From contig CM073330.1 in assembly GCA_037043015.1 (NCBI GenBank), forward strand, positions 769,263 to 833,262: a DNA stretch of 64,000 nucleotides, given 5' to 3'. Shown here piece after piece: positions 11,874-24,131 of this stretch. Made by a program: the position numbers and the translations under genes. A model generated the notes under the pieces. It was not told where the DNA came from, ran no database searches, and saw only the letters and a program-made list of their open reading frames with translations. Each line of letters starts with the position of its first letter. Position 1 is the stretch's first letter. The DNA comes from Bryum argenteum (taxonomy: Eukaryota; Streptophyta; Bryopsida; Bryales; Bryaceae).

Positions 11874-12208
11874 ATGGAAGAAGATGATATTGATTTTGAT
11901 CGACTCATGTCACAAAGAGCAAGGCCAAGTAGACAGAGGCAGAGGGGTCAAGTTCCTACACTTCGACTGCATACTAGAGAAGAAGATGTTGTGCAATATA
12001 ATCCACCTGCAAGAGAGGAGATTGGTTCTATGGACTACCCATCAATGTGTGGACAACAGCGATCTGGACATCTGAGAGCGATGAACGTGACTACATTGAA
12101 GGTGGACTCAGAAGAGAAGCAGATGTGGATGCGCGTTCTCCCCAATCGGTTGCACTTCCAACAGCTACGGCACAATCTGATCCTCCACCGTCAACTCGTC
12201 AGCAGGTA
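11874..12208 (+). pseudogene. Upstream ORF of the pogo-like element, frameshifted
   Basis: The ATG at 11874 opens an acidic then arginine-rich N terminus (MEEDDIDFDRLMSQRARP). Around 12080 the sensible frame shifts, continuing as SDERDYIEGGLRREADVD and a proline/serine-rich tail ending at CGTCAGCAG before a GTATGA donor-like site (12209). It may be a 5' exon of the transposase transcript or a separate accessory ORF. I do not recognise a domain. Confidence 0.4.
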
Positions 12209-13098
12209 TGATAAACTCTTACTTCCCTTGTCTGTAAGCTTCAATTTGTATTTATTACTTACTGAAGGAGGCTTGTTTCACAAAGAAAGTGCACTATAAC
12301 ATATCCTTTCAGCATAATACTATTTTTGTATAAAGTCATCGTCACCCTTACATCGTCAATTAGACTCTCTTTACCTTCAAGTGCACGGAAATGAGCCTGA
12401 GTATGATAGTTTTGCTAGTACTAATTCAACTTAGGAATCTACGAATTTACATATCTAATTGATCTACTATTAATAGTTTAGATAGACTAAAAGACGACCA
12501 CTTACTAGTGCAGGACAATAAACCACATGTTGTTCCTGTAATATTGAAAATCTCTGTTGACGCAATGAAACTCTTGCCTTTCAAAAGCTTGTCACTTTCT
12601 TTGATCTTGTTGATTTGACCTGCACCAAAAAGCATTACAACCACAGCTTAAATTGTATCAATTTCCATATTAGGGGGAAATAAACAGTATGAAAAGTGAC
12701 ATGTCCATGGCAGAGACAATCAAAATTTTAGGCTGGTCTCACTTCAAGAGAAGAAATTAATGTGGTTGTAATTTTTATATTTCCTGGAAATGAAGGTGGA
12801 CTGACCACGAGGTACATAATTAGCTTCAGTCTCATTTTCAATGTATCACAATCAGAGTGAACATATTTCAAAAGAGTCCACATAGAATTATTCCAGTTTG
12901 TACTAATGTCAAATGTATTGTAATGACAAACTCCTACTATTGAACGGAAGTGACCCATGAGATGGGACGCACTTTCTGAAATCAAGTCGTGATCGGAAAG
13001 AAAAATTTAAGGAAAGACGACTACAATAAGTAGGAAAATGAAAATGCTTAGGCTAATTCATTCCTTGCATCTAACCTTTACATTGCATTTTAAGCGTC
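12209..13098 (+). other. Presumed intron or spacer in the pogo-like element
   Basis: AT-rich sequence between the upstream ORF and the transposase. No coding signal was seen. It may be an intron, since a GT-like donor lies at 12209; an acceptor before 13099 is not certain. Confidence 0.35.
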
Positions 13099-15945
13099 AT
13101 GGCCCGTATTTTGTAGAGACGGAGGCCTACTGCAACAAGCAACAGCAGAATATGACTCAAAAAGAATGGCAACTGGACAAATGAAGAACTTGAGCACGCG
13201 ATTTCAGCAATTACTGATGATGGTATGAAGATACGAGAGGCAGCAAGGATCTTCAACATACCTCCGACATTACTTCGCAGTCACTTGTGGGGGACGACAA
13301 CAGGGAGGCACCGAGGTATATGCCCTACCTTAAAAGAAGACGAGGAAAACAAATTAGTAGAGTATATTTTCAAAATGCAAGAACTTGGATATCCTTTAAC
13401 ACCTTCAGATCTTAGAGTCAAAGTAGCCCAAGCAACTCAAACAAGACAAACACCATGGAGTGCCAATGGCCTACCTGGCAGCGGATGGATGAGGCAATTC
13501 CGACTTAGGCATCCAGAGATTTCCTTGCGAAAGTCCCAAGAATGAGCGGTTGCACGCGCCCGTGGATTGTGCCTTGAAACTGTAGCAACTTTCTATGCCA
13601 ACTTAGAGTATCTATACTCAACTCACAAATACCCAGAGTCCAATATATGGAATTGTGATGAATCTGGAGTTCAGGCAGCAAAGAATGGTGGTGCAATGGT
13701 TTTGGCAAAGAAGGGCAGCAAGTTAGTAAATTCTATAACGCCAGATCAACGAGAGCATATTTCGGTTCTCTCGTGCATCAATGCAGGAGGAGGGAAGATT
13801 CCAAATTTTTATATTGTGAAAGGAAAGTACTTTACAAGCAATGTCATAAGAGGATGCGAACCTGGGGCTGTGATGGGAGTTCAGAATAATGCTTGGATGA
13901 CGAAATAATTGTTTGAGAGTTGGATTGGACACTTCTTGCGAAACTTGTGGAAGGGACGAGGAGTATCACTACAAAAGAGGCACTTACTTATTCTCGATGG
14001 ACATACTTCCCATGTAACCATTGAGGTGACAAGAACTTGCATGGAGTATGGAATAGATATCGTGACTTTACCTTCGCATACATCTCATGCTTTACAACCT
14101 TTAGATAAAACATGTTTTAGACCTTTTAAAGCTGCATTCAGGAGAATTCGTGATGATTGGATGCGCGATCAGAAGAATAAGAAGGTGGAGAAAGCAATGC
14201 TATGTGAGTGGAATTCCAAGGCACTACAAGAAGCTCTAACTCTCATGAACATCAAAGCTGGATTCAGGAGTACAGGCATATGGCCTCTTAACAAGGAAGC
14301 CATTCTAGGAGATATGGGGCCATCAGAAGGATTTGCAAATGTGAATGAAGAATCAGAAGGGACTTACCAGTCAGAAGATGGTCAAATTCACGATTTTGAT
14401 GACTCAGATGCTGTGGCAGCATGTACTGAGCAAGAGCAAGAGGATCCAGATCAAGTCACCGAAATTATAGGCACAGCAGCTACAGGGCAAGAAAATGATG
14501 CAGTTACCGAAATCGTAGGCCCTGATGTGCATACAGGCTTAGCATCAACTTCAGCTGATCTTGATGAGGAAGCATCTGTAGCAAGAAACAACATCATCAG
14601 TAACGAAGCAAACTGCAGGCAACAATTCTGCCCTCAAGGAGAGCTACATGAGCATTATCCAGAACCACAGTACTATGTTAATGTCCCTGATGCAGACGAG
14701 AGCACTCACGATTTTGAAGATAGGGCAATGAACATTGATGCTGAGTTTGAGATGACCCTGCAGGAGCAACAACAAGAGACAAATTTCAGTTCATTTCTTG
14801 CCCTACCAGAGGTGATACCAGCAAGGAAAAGGAAACGGCAGCAACCACTTTTGGATTTCACAAAATCTAATATCTTGACATCTGATGAGTATATTGCTGC
14901 CTGTGAACAACTTCTTGCTAAACAACAAGAAAACGAGGATAGTGCAAAGCAAAGAGCTGCAGAGAGAGCTGCAACCAAGGAGGCAAGAAGGAAAGCAAAA
15001 GAAGACCGCATTGCAGCTGTGAATGAGAGGAAGGCTCAACGCTTAGCAAAAAGATTGGAAAAGGAGCGCTTACGGGAGAACAGACCTGTTCGTGGTCGAC
15101 GGAGTAGGCGGCAGCCACCTTTGATGAGCGAAGAGCCAGGCATCGGAGAGCTCCAGGGCTACGGCGATGAGGAGGGGTTTGGCGCAGACAGCGCGGGGGC
15201 TCCCATCAGTCTCGACGGAGGGCTCTTCGAAAGTGCAGGAGCTTCGATGGAAGGTTTCCGCACCTGCGCTGGAGAGTTTCGGCGTTTCGAAGGAGGTCCG
15301 ACATCGGGGGGCGCACAGGGCCAATATCGGGGGGCGCACAACCTCGACTCCATCGAGATGAACGCCTTGGAGGATCGCTGCCCTTGGCTGCCGGCGGCTA
15401 CCGGCAATGGCTTCGGGACAGGAGCTCTTGGCGGGGCGGAGGCTTTGCAAGATCGCCGCAAGAGAAGTGCGCCTTCGGCGCTGGAGCGCACGACAACAAC
15501 CAGGCCGGGCGACAACGGTAAGTGTAGGCTGCCACTCGGCTCCAACCAAAATCTTGAGTTTGTGACAGCAGCTGTAGGGGGGGCGGGGGGAACGGGAATC
15601 GCAGTAAGAGCGGAAAGAATGATCGCGGCAGGAGGGGTGGCAGGAGCGGGGAGAACGATCGCGGCAGGAGCGGGGAGGACAAGCATCAGCGGCTTCACCA
15701 ACAGGGTTCCGGCAACGACAATGGATATATCGCCTTCGGCAGCGCAGGGCTACGGCAATCAAGGCTTCACAGCTTTCTACAACCCGCAGCACCAACTGCC
15801 TACATCAACAACGACGTTCCAACAAGTTAATTCGAGATTGAGGCAGACTGCTCCGATACTTTATAATCCGATCCTTGTGCCTCAATTTGTTTCTCCTTCA
15901 ACAACAAGTTACAATGCAGGTGAAGGCAACGGTAATCGACAATAG
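13099..15945 (+). pseudogene. pogo-like DDE transposase with four in-frame stops
   Basis: One frame runs from ATG 13099 to TAA 15945, interrupted only by in-frame stops at 13114, about 13153, 13543 and 13906. The order is a Psq-type helix-turn-helix (13170-13300), a CENP-B type second HTH ending near 13540, then the DDE domain: first aspartate in WNCDESG (about 13650), second in LILDGHTSH (about 14000), third in ALQPLDK (about 14100). A basic coiled-coil tail follows (14820-15110), then an unusual G+C-rich, glycine/alanine-rich extension (15120-15740). The transposase would bind the terminal repeats and cut and paste the element. Stops without frameshifts suggest recent inactivation. Confidence 0.85.
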
Positions 15946-16456
15946 AATATGCAACAAAAGCGCGCCAGTAATAGTTGGTAGCAGGTGGATTCCAAGATTA
16001 GAGTTGGGCGTTCATAGTCAACAGATCATGCCGTTCACGTGAACTTGGTGAACCATGTGGGAGCAACAAAGATTCATAATAGGACAATGATGTTCTCCTT
16101 ACGAGAACTTCATAATTACTTCAAAGACTCCTATTTAGCACAAAAGTACATCTTTTCCCTTTATTTTTGGATCTCGTTCGTCCTTTTCCAGGGAGTTACT
16201 TGCTCCATTTTAGAGCTACTTTTGTCTTCAACTTAGACTCTTTCTTATCTCCTACGCATGGACCCTATGCGCCACATGGGGGAGGCTACTGCCTTTCTTT
16301 CTTTTAATTGTAAGTAATTACTCCTTTGTCCAAAACTTATGATTCTTGAACCACTTGATTTCTTGGTAGTTTCCTCATCATCTAAAATTTCTCCCATTCC
16401 TAAACTCGCTGTAGATTCTCCATGCTGAAATTTGCGCCATTTTCGGCACTCCACCA

Positions 16457-18696
16457 TATTGAAAGTGACTTGACGCATAGAAAACCCCTCGATAGCTTTA
16501 AAACTAGCACCAAGTCTTCTTTCACAATAATAAATGCACCATGTTCATTCAAATCGTTGCATAACTCTAGAAGATGTTCTTACCACGCAAATGTAGTACC
16601 AAATACTTCAAACAATCATCATCTAATATTACAAAACTTAATCTCTTACAGCCAATATTTCAATGAAGTAGTTGAAGTATGACAAACAATTCTGGACCAA
16701 GTGAATCGGGTATTTCATGTATTTCATGTACGAGGATAGAAGCTTCGGTCCTAAACCAAATAGAGTATGTAGGAAGATGATAGCCACTTAGAGATCTTTA
16801 GTGGAGTCAAAGGTTTTTGAAATACACCCATTGAAAGGTGGTTCGTATTCTTGAAGTACAATCAAGACACAAAATGGTCATGATTTTCATAGTTTGTTTT
16901 TTGAAATCACTCAAAACACAACAATGGTTTTGTCTTCTCACAAGAGTGGTCATATTGTATCCTTCTTATGTTACACTCATGCATTTACAAATGACTATTC
17001 AACACCAAATTGTGGTGTTGAATAGTGCTACAAATAGCATGCCCACCTCTCTGTAGTCCTCAACTTTAAGCTCCCACATTTTAGACTCTGATAGAATTAT
17101 TGAAGTGCTTGAAGTGGTGTTCACCTTCTCACATCCCATAGAATAGCCCTGTAATCAAGTTGAATAGAATTTGCAAAAGCCGGATTCACTCAGATGTAGA
17201 ATTTTTGTCGAAATAGGGATAAATCCAACTCCTTCACTTAAATCATTAAATGTTGATTGCTACATAGATGTAACTCAACAAACAAATGAAATCCAAGAGT
17301 GGATGAAGAAGATACAACTTTTTGAGGACCATGGTTTTTTAATTTTTTTTTGTTTTTTCAATAAGAAAATATCATTAGAAACCTAAACTAAATGATTTTG
17401 ACCTAAGAATTTTTAAATAATTTTTTTCAAATGTCATCCCAAGATCACACTATAGTAAAAATATTTCATGAATGAGACATTCTTTACACAAGTAAAGGCT
17501 TGATATTGTAAAACATGCGGCATGTTTTTAAAACACAAACTATTGAAACTAGCACAATATTTCATGCCATAAATTATACCATCTTGGGTTGAGATTAGAC
17601 TTTTACCACAAAATATCAAACCTCATTTGAGATCCAATGCAACAAATTCCACCAAACACGGAGTTTTGATGAAGATATTATGGCTCATGAAAGTTTTGGG
17701 TTGTCATCTAAATTGATCAAATTCAACATTTCCTAGGGCTTAGAAGTTGAAGAAGCTTACACTTGTTCGTTATTTTCACATAAAAGTAAAAATACTACTA
17801 ACAAAACCACTAAAATCAAAAAAATTCCCAACTAGAGAGATGTTCACCTTCATCATAAATACATTGATTTCCTGTAGACTAAATAATTTCTATTTTTAAA
17901 TTTTTTTGGGTTCAATGGTAGCTTTGCAATGGTAAAAACTACCCCAGAATCTACAATCAAAAAAAGTCCAGAAACAAGACCCCTTGCACAACACAATATG
18001 CGATATTTGCCTCACATCTTGAATCGAGCGAAGACTCTCACAACAAAAACTAAATTCATATAGGAATCCAACCAAATAGAAGAAGCAACAGTGGATGAAG
18101 AGAATCTAGCTCCTCATGAACCATTTACATATACCTAACTGATAGAAACAAGAAATTCAACAATCTCTACTAAACTACTAATAATGAAGGAAAAATATTC
18201 TTACAACTTTATAAGGTTCTAATAATTTTCACAATAAAATTACCTCTTTGCTCAAATACTTCCGCATTCTAGTCAAGCGAATGAGGTTAGCACCAATTTT
18301 GTATAGCACCTCCAATATACAAAGGTGACACAAACAAAACAAATATGTAGTCTAGTTCATAAGCTTGATTTTCTGAAAAGGACTACAACAAACTTCAAAA
18401 TTCTTACAATTTTTATTTTATTCACTTGTTCATTACAATATCTATGTGAAGAAACACCTCTCAATTATGCCAATCGACATCATACAAGTTCATTCAACAT
18501 TCTTACTACACAAGAGTTGTCAATTGGTGTTACGTGGAATTTACTTAATGGGTAACTTTTGATAAATACCACTATTTCTCAACTCTCTTAAGATTAGTGT
18601 TCAATTTTAGCCGCCATAGCAATCAACGTCCCTTGACTTTTTTTAAAGCCCACGAATTGCACCACTCCCAATATATTCTTCCACTTGCAAGAAACT
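16457..18696. other. Copy A sequence outside the pogo-like element, no gene
   Basis: From about 17011 to 17340 the sequence aligns with copy B 36379-36680 and then diverges. At 16993-17024 there is a 13-bp-arm palindrome, CTATTCAACACCA/TGGTGTTGAATAG, exactly where alignment with copy B resumes. The rest is AT-rich with no supported gene. Confidence 0.5.
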
Positions 18697-18709
18697 ATGC
18701 ATGCTCTTA

Positions 18710-18818
18710 AGAAGAAGAAAAAGAAAATACCAGACCCTATGGGTTGGCGTGAATATAGTGTCCGTTCGACCTACCCTTGGTGATATGCCCACAGGACATA
18801 CCATCAGTGGTACAAGAC
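18710..18818 (-). mobile_element. Short retroposon, second copy, with 13-bp target duplication
   Basis: ATGCATGCTCTTA flanks the insert at 18697-18709 and 18819-18831. The minus-strand reading ends in a pyrimidine-rich tail (TTTTCTTTTTCTTCTTC). The core CGAACGGACACTATATTCA resembles the 7.6- and 45.5-kb copies. The length is nearly the same as the 7.6-kb insert. Confidence 0.65.
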
Positions 18819-18831
18819 ATGCATGCTCTTA

Positions 18832-20040
18832 CATTTAGTGTTATGGTTTGACAATTAGTGTTGACATAACACTATGGTGACGTGCGACATTTAGGGTTAT
18901 GGTATGCAATTGAAGTTTGAAACACTAAATAACAACTCTTGTGTACGGATTGCATAGGTCAAGCCAACCTATTTGGACCCATCAGCTTTCTCTCATTGAT
19001 GCGACCATTTAATGACCAATTTAACAATGACGGTGAAGAGTACAGATTAGTAGAACAGATAAAATGAAACAAATTCCATGTGTAAGTGGAGTAGTTTCTA
19101 AATGGGATGAGTTGTTCACGTCGTAGATTATCTGTTCCAATTAGCTAGTACTCATCATCGTCATTGTAGAGCTAGCCATTGCTCCGGCAGCCTAAACGGA
19201 CCTATCAGTCATGGCCCTCGCACATGTACAAATTCTTCTCAGCCTGGGCATGGGCCTGGCCTCCTAAATTTGGGAGGGGCCCTGGCTTGCCTCGCGGCAG
19301 CTGCTGCAGCAAGGGCCGGCAGCTGGCTGCAGGGCAGCCAACCCCCCCTCAGCCCAGCCCCCCCCAATTACCCGAGCACCCCCCCCCCAATTACCCCAGC
19401 CCCCCCCCCAATTTACCCAGCCCCCCTCCCATGGTCAACCCCGGCGTGGACAGGACATCCCCCAAGCTGGGACCTTACCATGCCTCGAGCCTTCTTTCCC
19501 TACTTTTTAAAAAAAGAGCCTGCGGCCCTATTTTATTTTTTCTGAGTTTATATTTGGAATCAGAGACCCCACATTAGTTCTAAGGAGTCTCATTTTTCCA
19601 ATCAACAACAAAAAAATAGGGGGCTTTTACCCCTCACCCTTGCGGGCCCGGACAAGATTCATCCAAGACCCCACGCCTGGTAAGTCCGAGCGTGGGGGAT
19701 ATCCTGCCAAATCAGGTCAACCCCGCCTCCCCCATGATTCCCCCCCCCCCTTTGCTCTCCCAACCCTCTACCCTCCCACTGTATTCCCAGCCCCCCCCTC
19801 TTACCCCTAATTAATTTAGATGCTATTTGGATTTTTTTTTTTTTTTAAAATTATTTAAAAAATCCCCCTTTACCCCAGCCCCTAGTTTAAGTGATATGTA
19901 TAATTTTTTTACTAGGTATTTCATGTCACATAAAAATTTATGGTGAAAATCTTAGGACCACGAGGATGAGGGAATTATTTTCCCTGAATTACTTAAGATT
20001 AATTAGATTCAAGAAAGTAAGGGATGTATGCAAATGGATT
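18832..20040. repeat. Intergenic with C-rich low-complexity blocks
   Basis: Two blocks (about 19340-19440 and 19735-19880) contain runs of C with a CCCCCAATTACCCCAG-like motif repeated several times. The proline-rich ORFs here come from these runs and are not credible genes. No other feature is seen. Confidence 0.55.
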
Positions 20041-20042
20041 AG

Positions 20043-20560
20043 AAATTGACATGGTGGAGGTGGTTTTAAGGTTTACAGCAGCCAATTAGAACCCTATAAG
20101 TTTTTTGGAAGCATAAAAAAAATATTGAGAGATCGGAGCTGTTTTTCAAGTCAAAACTTAGTTATAGATGAAGAAATGCTAAGAAGATTATATGTTACTC
20201 ATGGAGCAAGAAGAGAACAAGAAAAATCTAGTTGAAGTCAAAAAATTAAACAATTTTTTCTTCATCGAGGGTATGGTCGAGATTTCATAAATGATTATTC
20301 CATAAATTGGTGGAATCAATTACCTATTATTGAAAACAAATATTTTTGAAAATTTAAATCGTACTGAAAGAATTGGTGTTCAATTAAGACGCCCACAAGT
20401 ATTTACTCCTGTATATTTATATCACAGTTGGGTAATTGAAAACCCACTAGAGAATATAACTCGTTTTGAATTATTAAATAATCAACAAAGATGGTTAGAA
20501 GTTAATAATTTATCATTTAACGATTCTTTTATTTATTGTACTGTTTTAGAAATTTATTAA
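20043..20560 (+). pseudogene. AT-rich broken ORF of unknown origin
   Basis: One frame reads FKVYSSQLEPYKFFGS, then RDRSCFSSQNL, LRRLYVTHGARREQEKSS, a TGA (about 20233), then FLHRGYGRDF and YSINWWNQLPII. Near 20330 it shifts frame and continues as RTERIGVQLRRP, VYLYHSWVIENP, LLNNQQRWLEVNN to a TAA at 20560. The amino-acid composition (W, Y, N rich, well-spaced charged residues) looks like a real protein of about 170 residues, and codons strongly favour A/T. I do not recognise the family. One stop and one frameshift make it non-functional. Confidence 0.5.
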
Positions 20561-21358
20561 TACTTTAAAAAAAAATTGCATCAAAGTTTATTGAATGAAA
20601 TGACAAAAATATTACTTTAGAGTGGTTCAAGTCACTAGAACTTCGAATAATAGTGAAAATTTAGATAAGAAGGGAGGAAAAATATTTCTTATAAATCTTG
20701 GAATAGCTAATAAATATCTAATAGAAATGATGGAATCATAAGAAAAATCAGTAGGTAAGGGGATGGGGAAAATACAAAGGGATGAGGACAATAATGAAGA
20801 AAAGAAGAGAGAAGAGGTGGGGTCAAAGGGGTGAAGGTAAGTGTAGTTAAGGGGTAGTTAAGGGGCCACTTTTGGCTTTTGTGGTTTTGGGCAGGTTGGT
20901 GGAGAGTCGGGCAAGAGCCGCTCGACTTGGCTGAGGGGTAGGCTGAGCTGGTAGCTCGTTTCGCCGTCAGCCTCGGAGAGGGCTCACGGCAGGCTGAGGG
21001 TGGCTGAAGAGCCCTGTTTCAGCCCTGTTTCAGCCCCATGTGTGCGGGCTATCAGTGGGGGGAACAGTAATTGGTAGTTTGTTAGCTCTCTCATTCTTGG
21101 TGTTCGCTGAATTGCCGGAGTGTGCTTGCTTTCAGTAGTTGTTGATGTGCAGATATTAAGTGTTCTTGAATTGAAATAACTTTCCGTCGGCTCAGCATCG
21201 ATTTTGCAGCGGATCTTTTGTTTGAATCTGTTTCGATTTGTACTCTCCATCATCGTTGTAAAACTGGCCATTCATTTGCTTTACGCCTACACGGATGCGA
21301 CGCAGCTCGGGCAGCAACTAATTGGATGTAACAACTACCATGTTCTTGATGTTCCTCT
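20561..21358. other. Intergenic, no gene identified
   Basis: It begins AT-rich and becomes G+C-richer around 20880-21050. There is a short local duplication GCCCTGTTTCA at about 21011. No supported coding sequence. Confidence 0.4.
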
Positions 21359-22557
21359 CACTACTACAGATTTGAAGTTTTATGATTATGACACTAAGTA
21401 CTGTCATATATGTCCGAAGCTAGCAACTAAGAGTAAATGAATGAAAAATATGACTATTCATAATCATGTTTTCACGATTTGTAATCCATACCACATATTA
21501 TGATTAATAAAAATGACATGTGATTACGCAGTGATTATCAAGAATCATATTGTTAACCCTAAAAATCCAAGCGTTTTTTGGACTTCCAAAACCAAAAACT
21601 GCGATTTTCTACCACCTTGTTCGAATCGAGACATGGTCAAAAAATTTATTGTTTATCTGTACTTTCAACCGTAAGATCTCAAACCTACCTACTATCACTA
21701 CTACCATGTGAAATTTCAATTTTTGGATCTTTATCAGTTGTGAGATCATAACATTCAAAGTTGGTGCAAAAGTTTTTTCGGGCATTGCTTGTGAGACATT
21801 GTTTCCATGGAGCAAAGAGAAAATTGAAGATTGTTACCCCAAACATAATTCCCATATTTTTTTTCATATGGGTAATCAAGTTGGGTACTCTCATGCAAAA
21901 TTCTGGAAACTCATTCCATTTTTGTGACCTTCATGCAAATTATTTTGTAAAAGAAGGTCTAAAAACAACGATATAGTAAAACATGCATTTCATTCGATAT
22001 ATTTGGCTTAATTAAAGATCCCAATGGCGAGTAGGTGTCTTTATGAGTTTGTGAAATTTGAGAAAAAAAAAAAAATGGGAAAATTCCAAAACCTTAATTT
22101 TGACAAATTTTGTAAGAATTAATTCAGAAATTACTAGAAATTGTGAAGATTGTTTTTGTAATTTTTGAGGGCTGCCCTTGTGAAATTGACAAATTTTTTG
22201 ACTTGGGTCACTTTGGAACTCAAGTAGTGATTTGTTCATGAACATATTTCCAAAAAAAAAATTCAAAAAAAGACTAAATTTAAACTGCCCTTTTTGGAGT
22301 TTAAACCTAAAATTTCTAGATGAAGGTTCTAAAATTGGAATTTGGATTTGCAAATTTTACCACATGCACTTTGCGGTGTAAGGAGCACCCAGTAAACAAT
22401 TTAGGAAAAAATATTACTTTTAACCCCTTCATCTAGGCTACCTGAAATAGGAAAACTCCACTTTGGTGGCCGTGGATCTTTAGGGGTTAATCGCTTTGGA
22501 CATATCTGACCCTCCTATTTAGTCATACTCTCATAGTCATCAAAACCTCTAGTAGTG
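21359..22557. mobile_element. CACTA-type mini-element carrying a nested TTAA element
   Basis: The left end CACTACTACAGATTT (21359) and right end CTCTAGTAGTG (22547-22557) are inverted copies of one another. The element is bordered by the 3-bp duplication TCT (21356-21358 and 22558-22560), as expected for CACTA transposons. ATGATTATGAC/GTCATAGTCAT-like subterminal motifs lie inside both ends. Removing the nested TTAA element leaves about 260 bp, so this is a non-coding miniature element. Confidence 0.75.
21553..22490. mobile_element. TTAA-flanked element nested in the CACTA mini-element
   Basis: It starts TTAACCCTAAAAATCCAAGC and ends GGATCTTTAGGGGTTAA. Its interior is closely similar to 7163-8236 without the retroposon insert, giving an intact reference for that insertion. 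Non-coding, 938 bp. Confidence 0.85.
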
Positions 22558-22560
22558 TCT

Positions 22561-24131
22561 TCTCTTTGGGTCGTTGTTGCCACTGCTATTAGATTCAGAG
22601 CTAGCAACGGTCCGCCTGCCGATAACATTTGGTGTCCAGCGAAGAAAGGGTCGGTTCATTGCACTTCCGGGTGTCTTTGAGCTTGAACTCGATCGCCATA
22701 ATGTCTGTACTGTAAACCATTTTCATAGTGACGATTTCGTTGTATTGCAATCGTATTTTATTAAAATGTATAATTACGTACACTACCGCATTGAAGTGTA
22801 AAGATTCGGCTAGTGCTTTTCATGCTGTTACATCAAGAATGTAGGGTACAATTTCATACATGTGTATCCCTCAACGGTGGATTGCAGGATACTGCCAGAG
22901 CTGTGGATGGTTTTTTCTTGTGGGCAGGGGGCTAGGCCTCGGTTGTGTATTAGTCTCCGGACGTAGAAGCTCAGCCAGAAGCCCGAGGACGGCCTGGGAG
23001 CGGCTGTTGTGAAGGCGATTGTGGCCAATAACGTTCTGCAAGGTCATTGACTGCTTGACTCCGGCTCTTCCGGATGCTCTCAAGGGGAAGAAGATTCTTG
23101 ACGATGCATAAAGTTGCCGTTAAGTGAAATTTTTCAAACTTGGTCTCGGCTTAACTCCATCCTCATGTTCGATCTGTTGAAAACTCTGAGCTTTTAAAAA
23201 GATCTTCTGAACAGATGATCGGGGGCATGACGATGGAGTTGAGGCAAGACCAAATTGAAGGAAACGCCCCAATCCATCAAGCCATATCTTCTCTCACCTT
23301 ATCCTCCATCTCAACACTGCAACAAAGAGTCTCAATGAATATTCTGTCAATTCCTCGTCAGACTCTTTGGTGTGATGTAATGCATAAGCATAAATGATGT
23401 TGATGGGTGAAACCGTGATCATACACTAAATCGAGAACATGGAAGAAATTATATTGTTAGTCACCACTTACTAGCACGCCTCAGGTGTGGAGTAGTGCAA
23501 CAATTTAACGAAAATTGGTTGAAATCAACATCGTTTGTGGTTATGCTTTTCATCATTCACTGATTATTGACGGTAATCTCTCAGGGAGGTAAGTCGATAG
23601 ACGTAGCATGTGTTGTATTGATCCACTTTTCTTGTGACGAATTTGTTCAGTGGTCCGAAAGTATATGATTGGCAAGGTTCACCTAATCATGCTTGATAGT
23701 TTTTATACATATGTAATGACAAATCCGCTTAGGTGGAACTCTGGAGTCAGAGAACGGGAGAGTATGATTGCAGGTGATTTGTTTTTTATATATCAGTGTT
23801 TTGGACAAGAAGTGGCAATTCATCAGTTGATGCAGATGGTGGCCATTTTCTGCAAGGCTTGTTGCTATATCATCAGAAGCTGGATGAAGTGATGTGTCCG
23901 TGTACATTCTTGCATTTTCATCGAAACCAGGAGGTACTATTTATCGGCTCTGTCATCTGACAGAGTCTTTGTATTGAGCGCCCCGACGGGTTTCTAAAAA
24001 GGTCCAATGACCTATCTCCTTGTGCGTTCACACCTACACAAACATTTTCTCTCTCTAAGGTACAAGCCTTTTCTCTCTACACGCGTTTCGTGCCAGGCGC
24101 ACAAATCCTGCTGCCCCTAGCACAACGACTC
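22561..24131 (+). other. Intergenic; possible promoter near the right end
   Basis: 22561-23100 is G+C-richer than its surroundings and may contain more gene debris, but nothing could be named. At 24045-24100 CT-rich runs (TTTTCTCTCTCTAAGG, TTTTCTCTCTAC) look like a plant Y-patch or leader just before the ATG at 24132. Confidence 0.35.

Larger units (their letters stand above)
11406..16456 (+). mobile_element. pogo/Tigger-like DNA transposon, 5.05 kb
   Basis: 24-bp terminal inverted repeats with one mismatch lie at 11406-11429 and 16433-16456; they share the core GAGTGCCGAAAATGGCGCA. Both are bordered by TA (11404-11405 and 16457-16458), the target duplication expected for Tc1/mariner/pogo elements. 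The core is repeated just inside the left end (AGTGCCGAAAATGG at about 11430). The element carries an upstream ORF (11874) and a large DDE transposase (13099-15945). It lies in the 8.7-kb segment missing from copy B. Confidence 0.85.

Noticed and set aside
19179..19577. Proline-rich ORFs
   Set aside because: Produced by C-rich low-complexity sequence.
22574..23907. Short ORFs near 22.6-23.9 kb as additional captured gene pieces
   Set aside because: No convincing similarity to a known protein; left as unassigned intergenic sequence.
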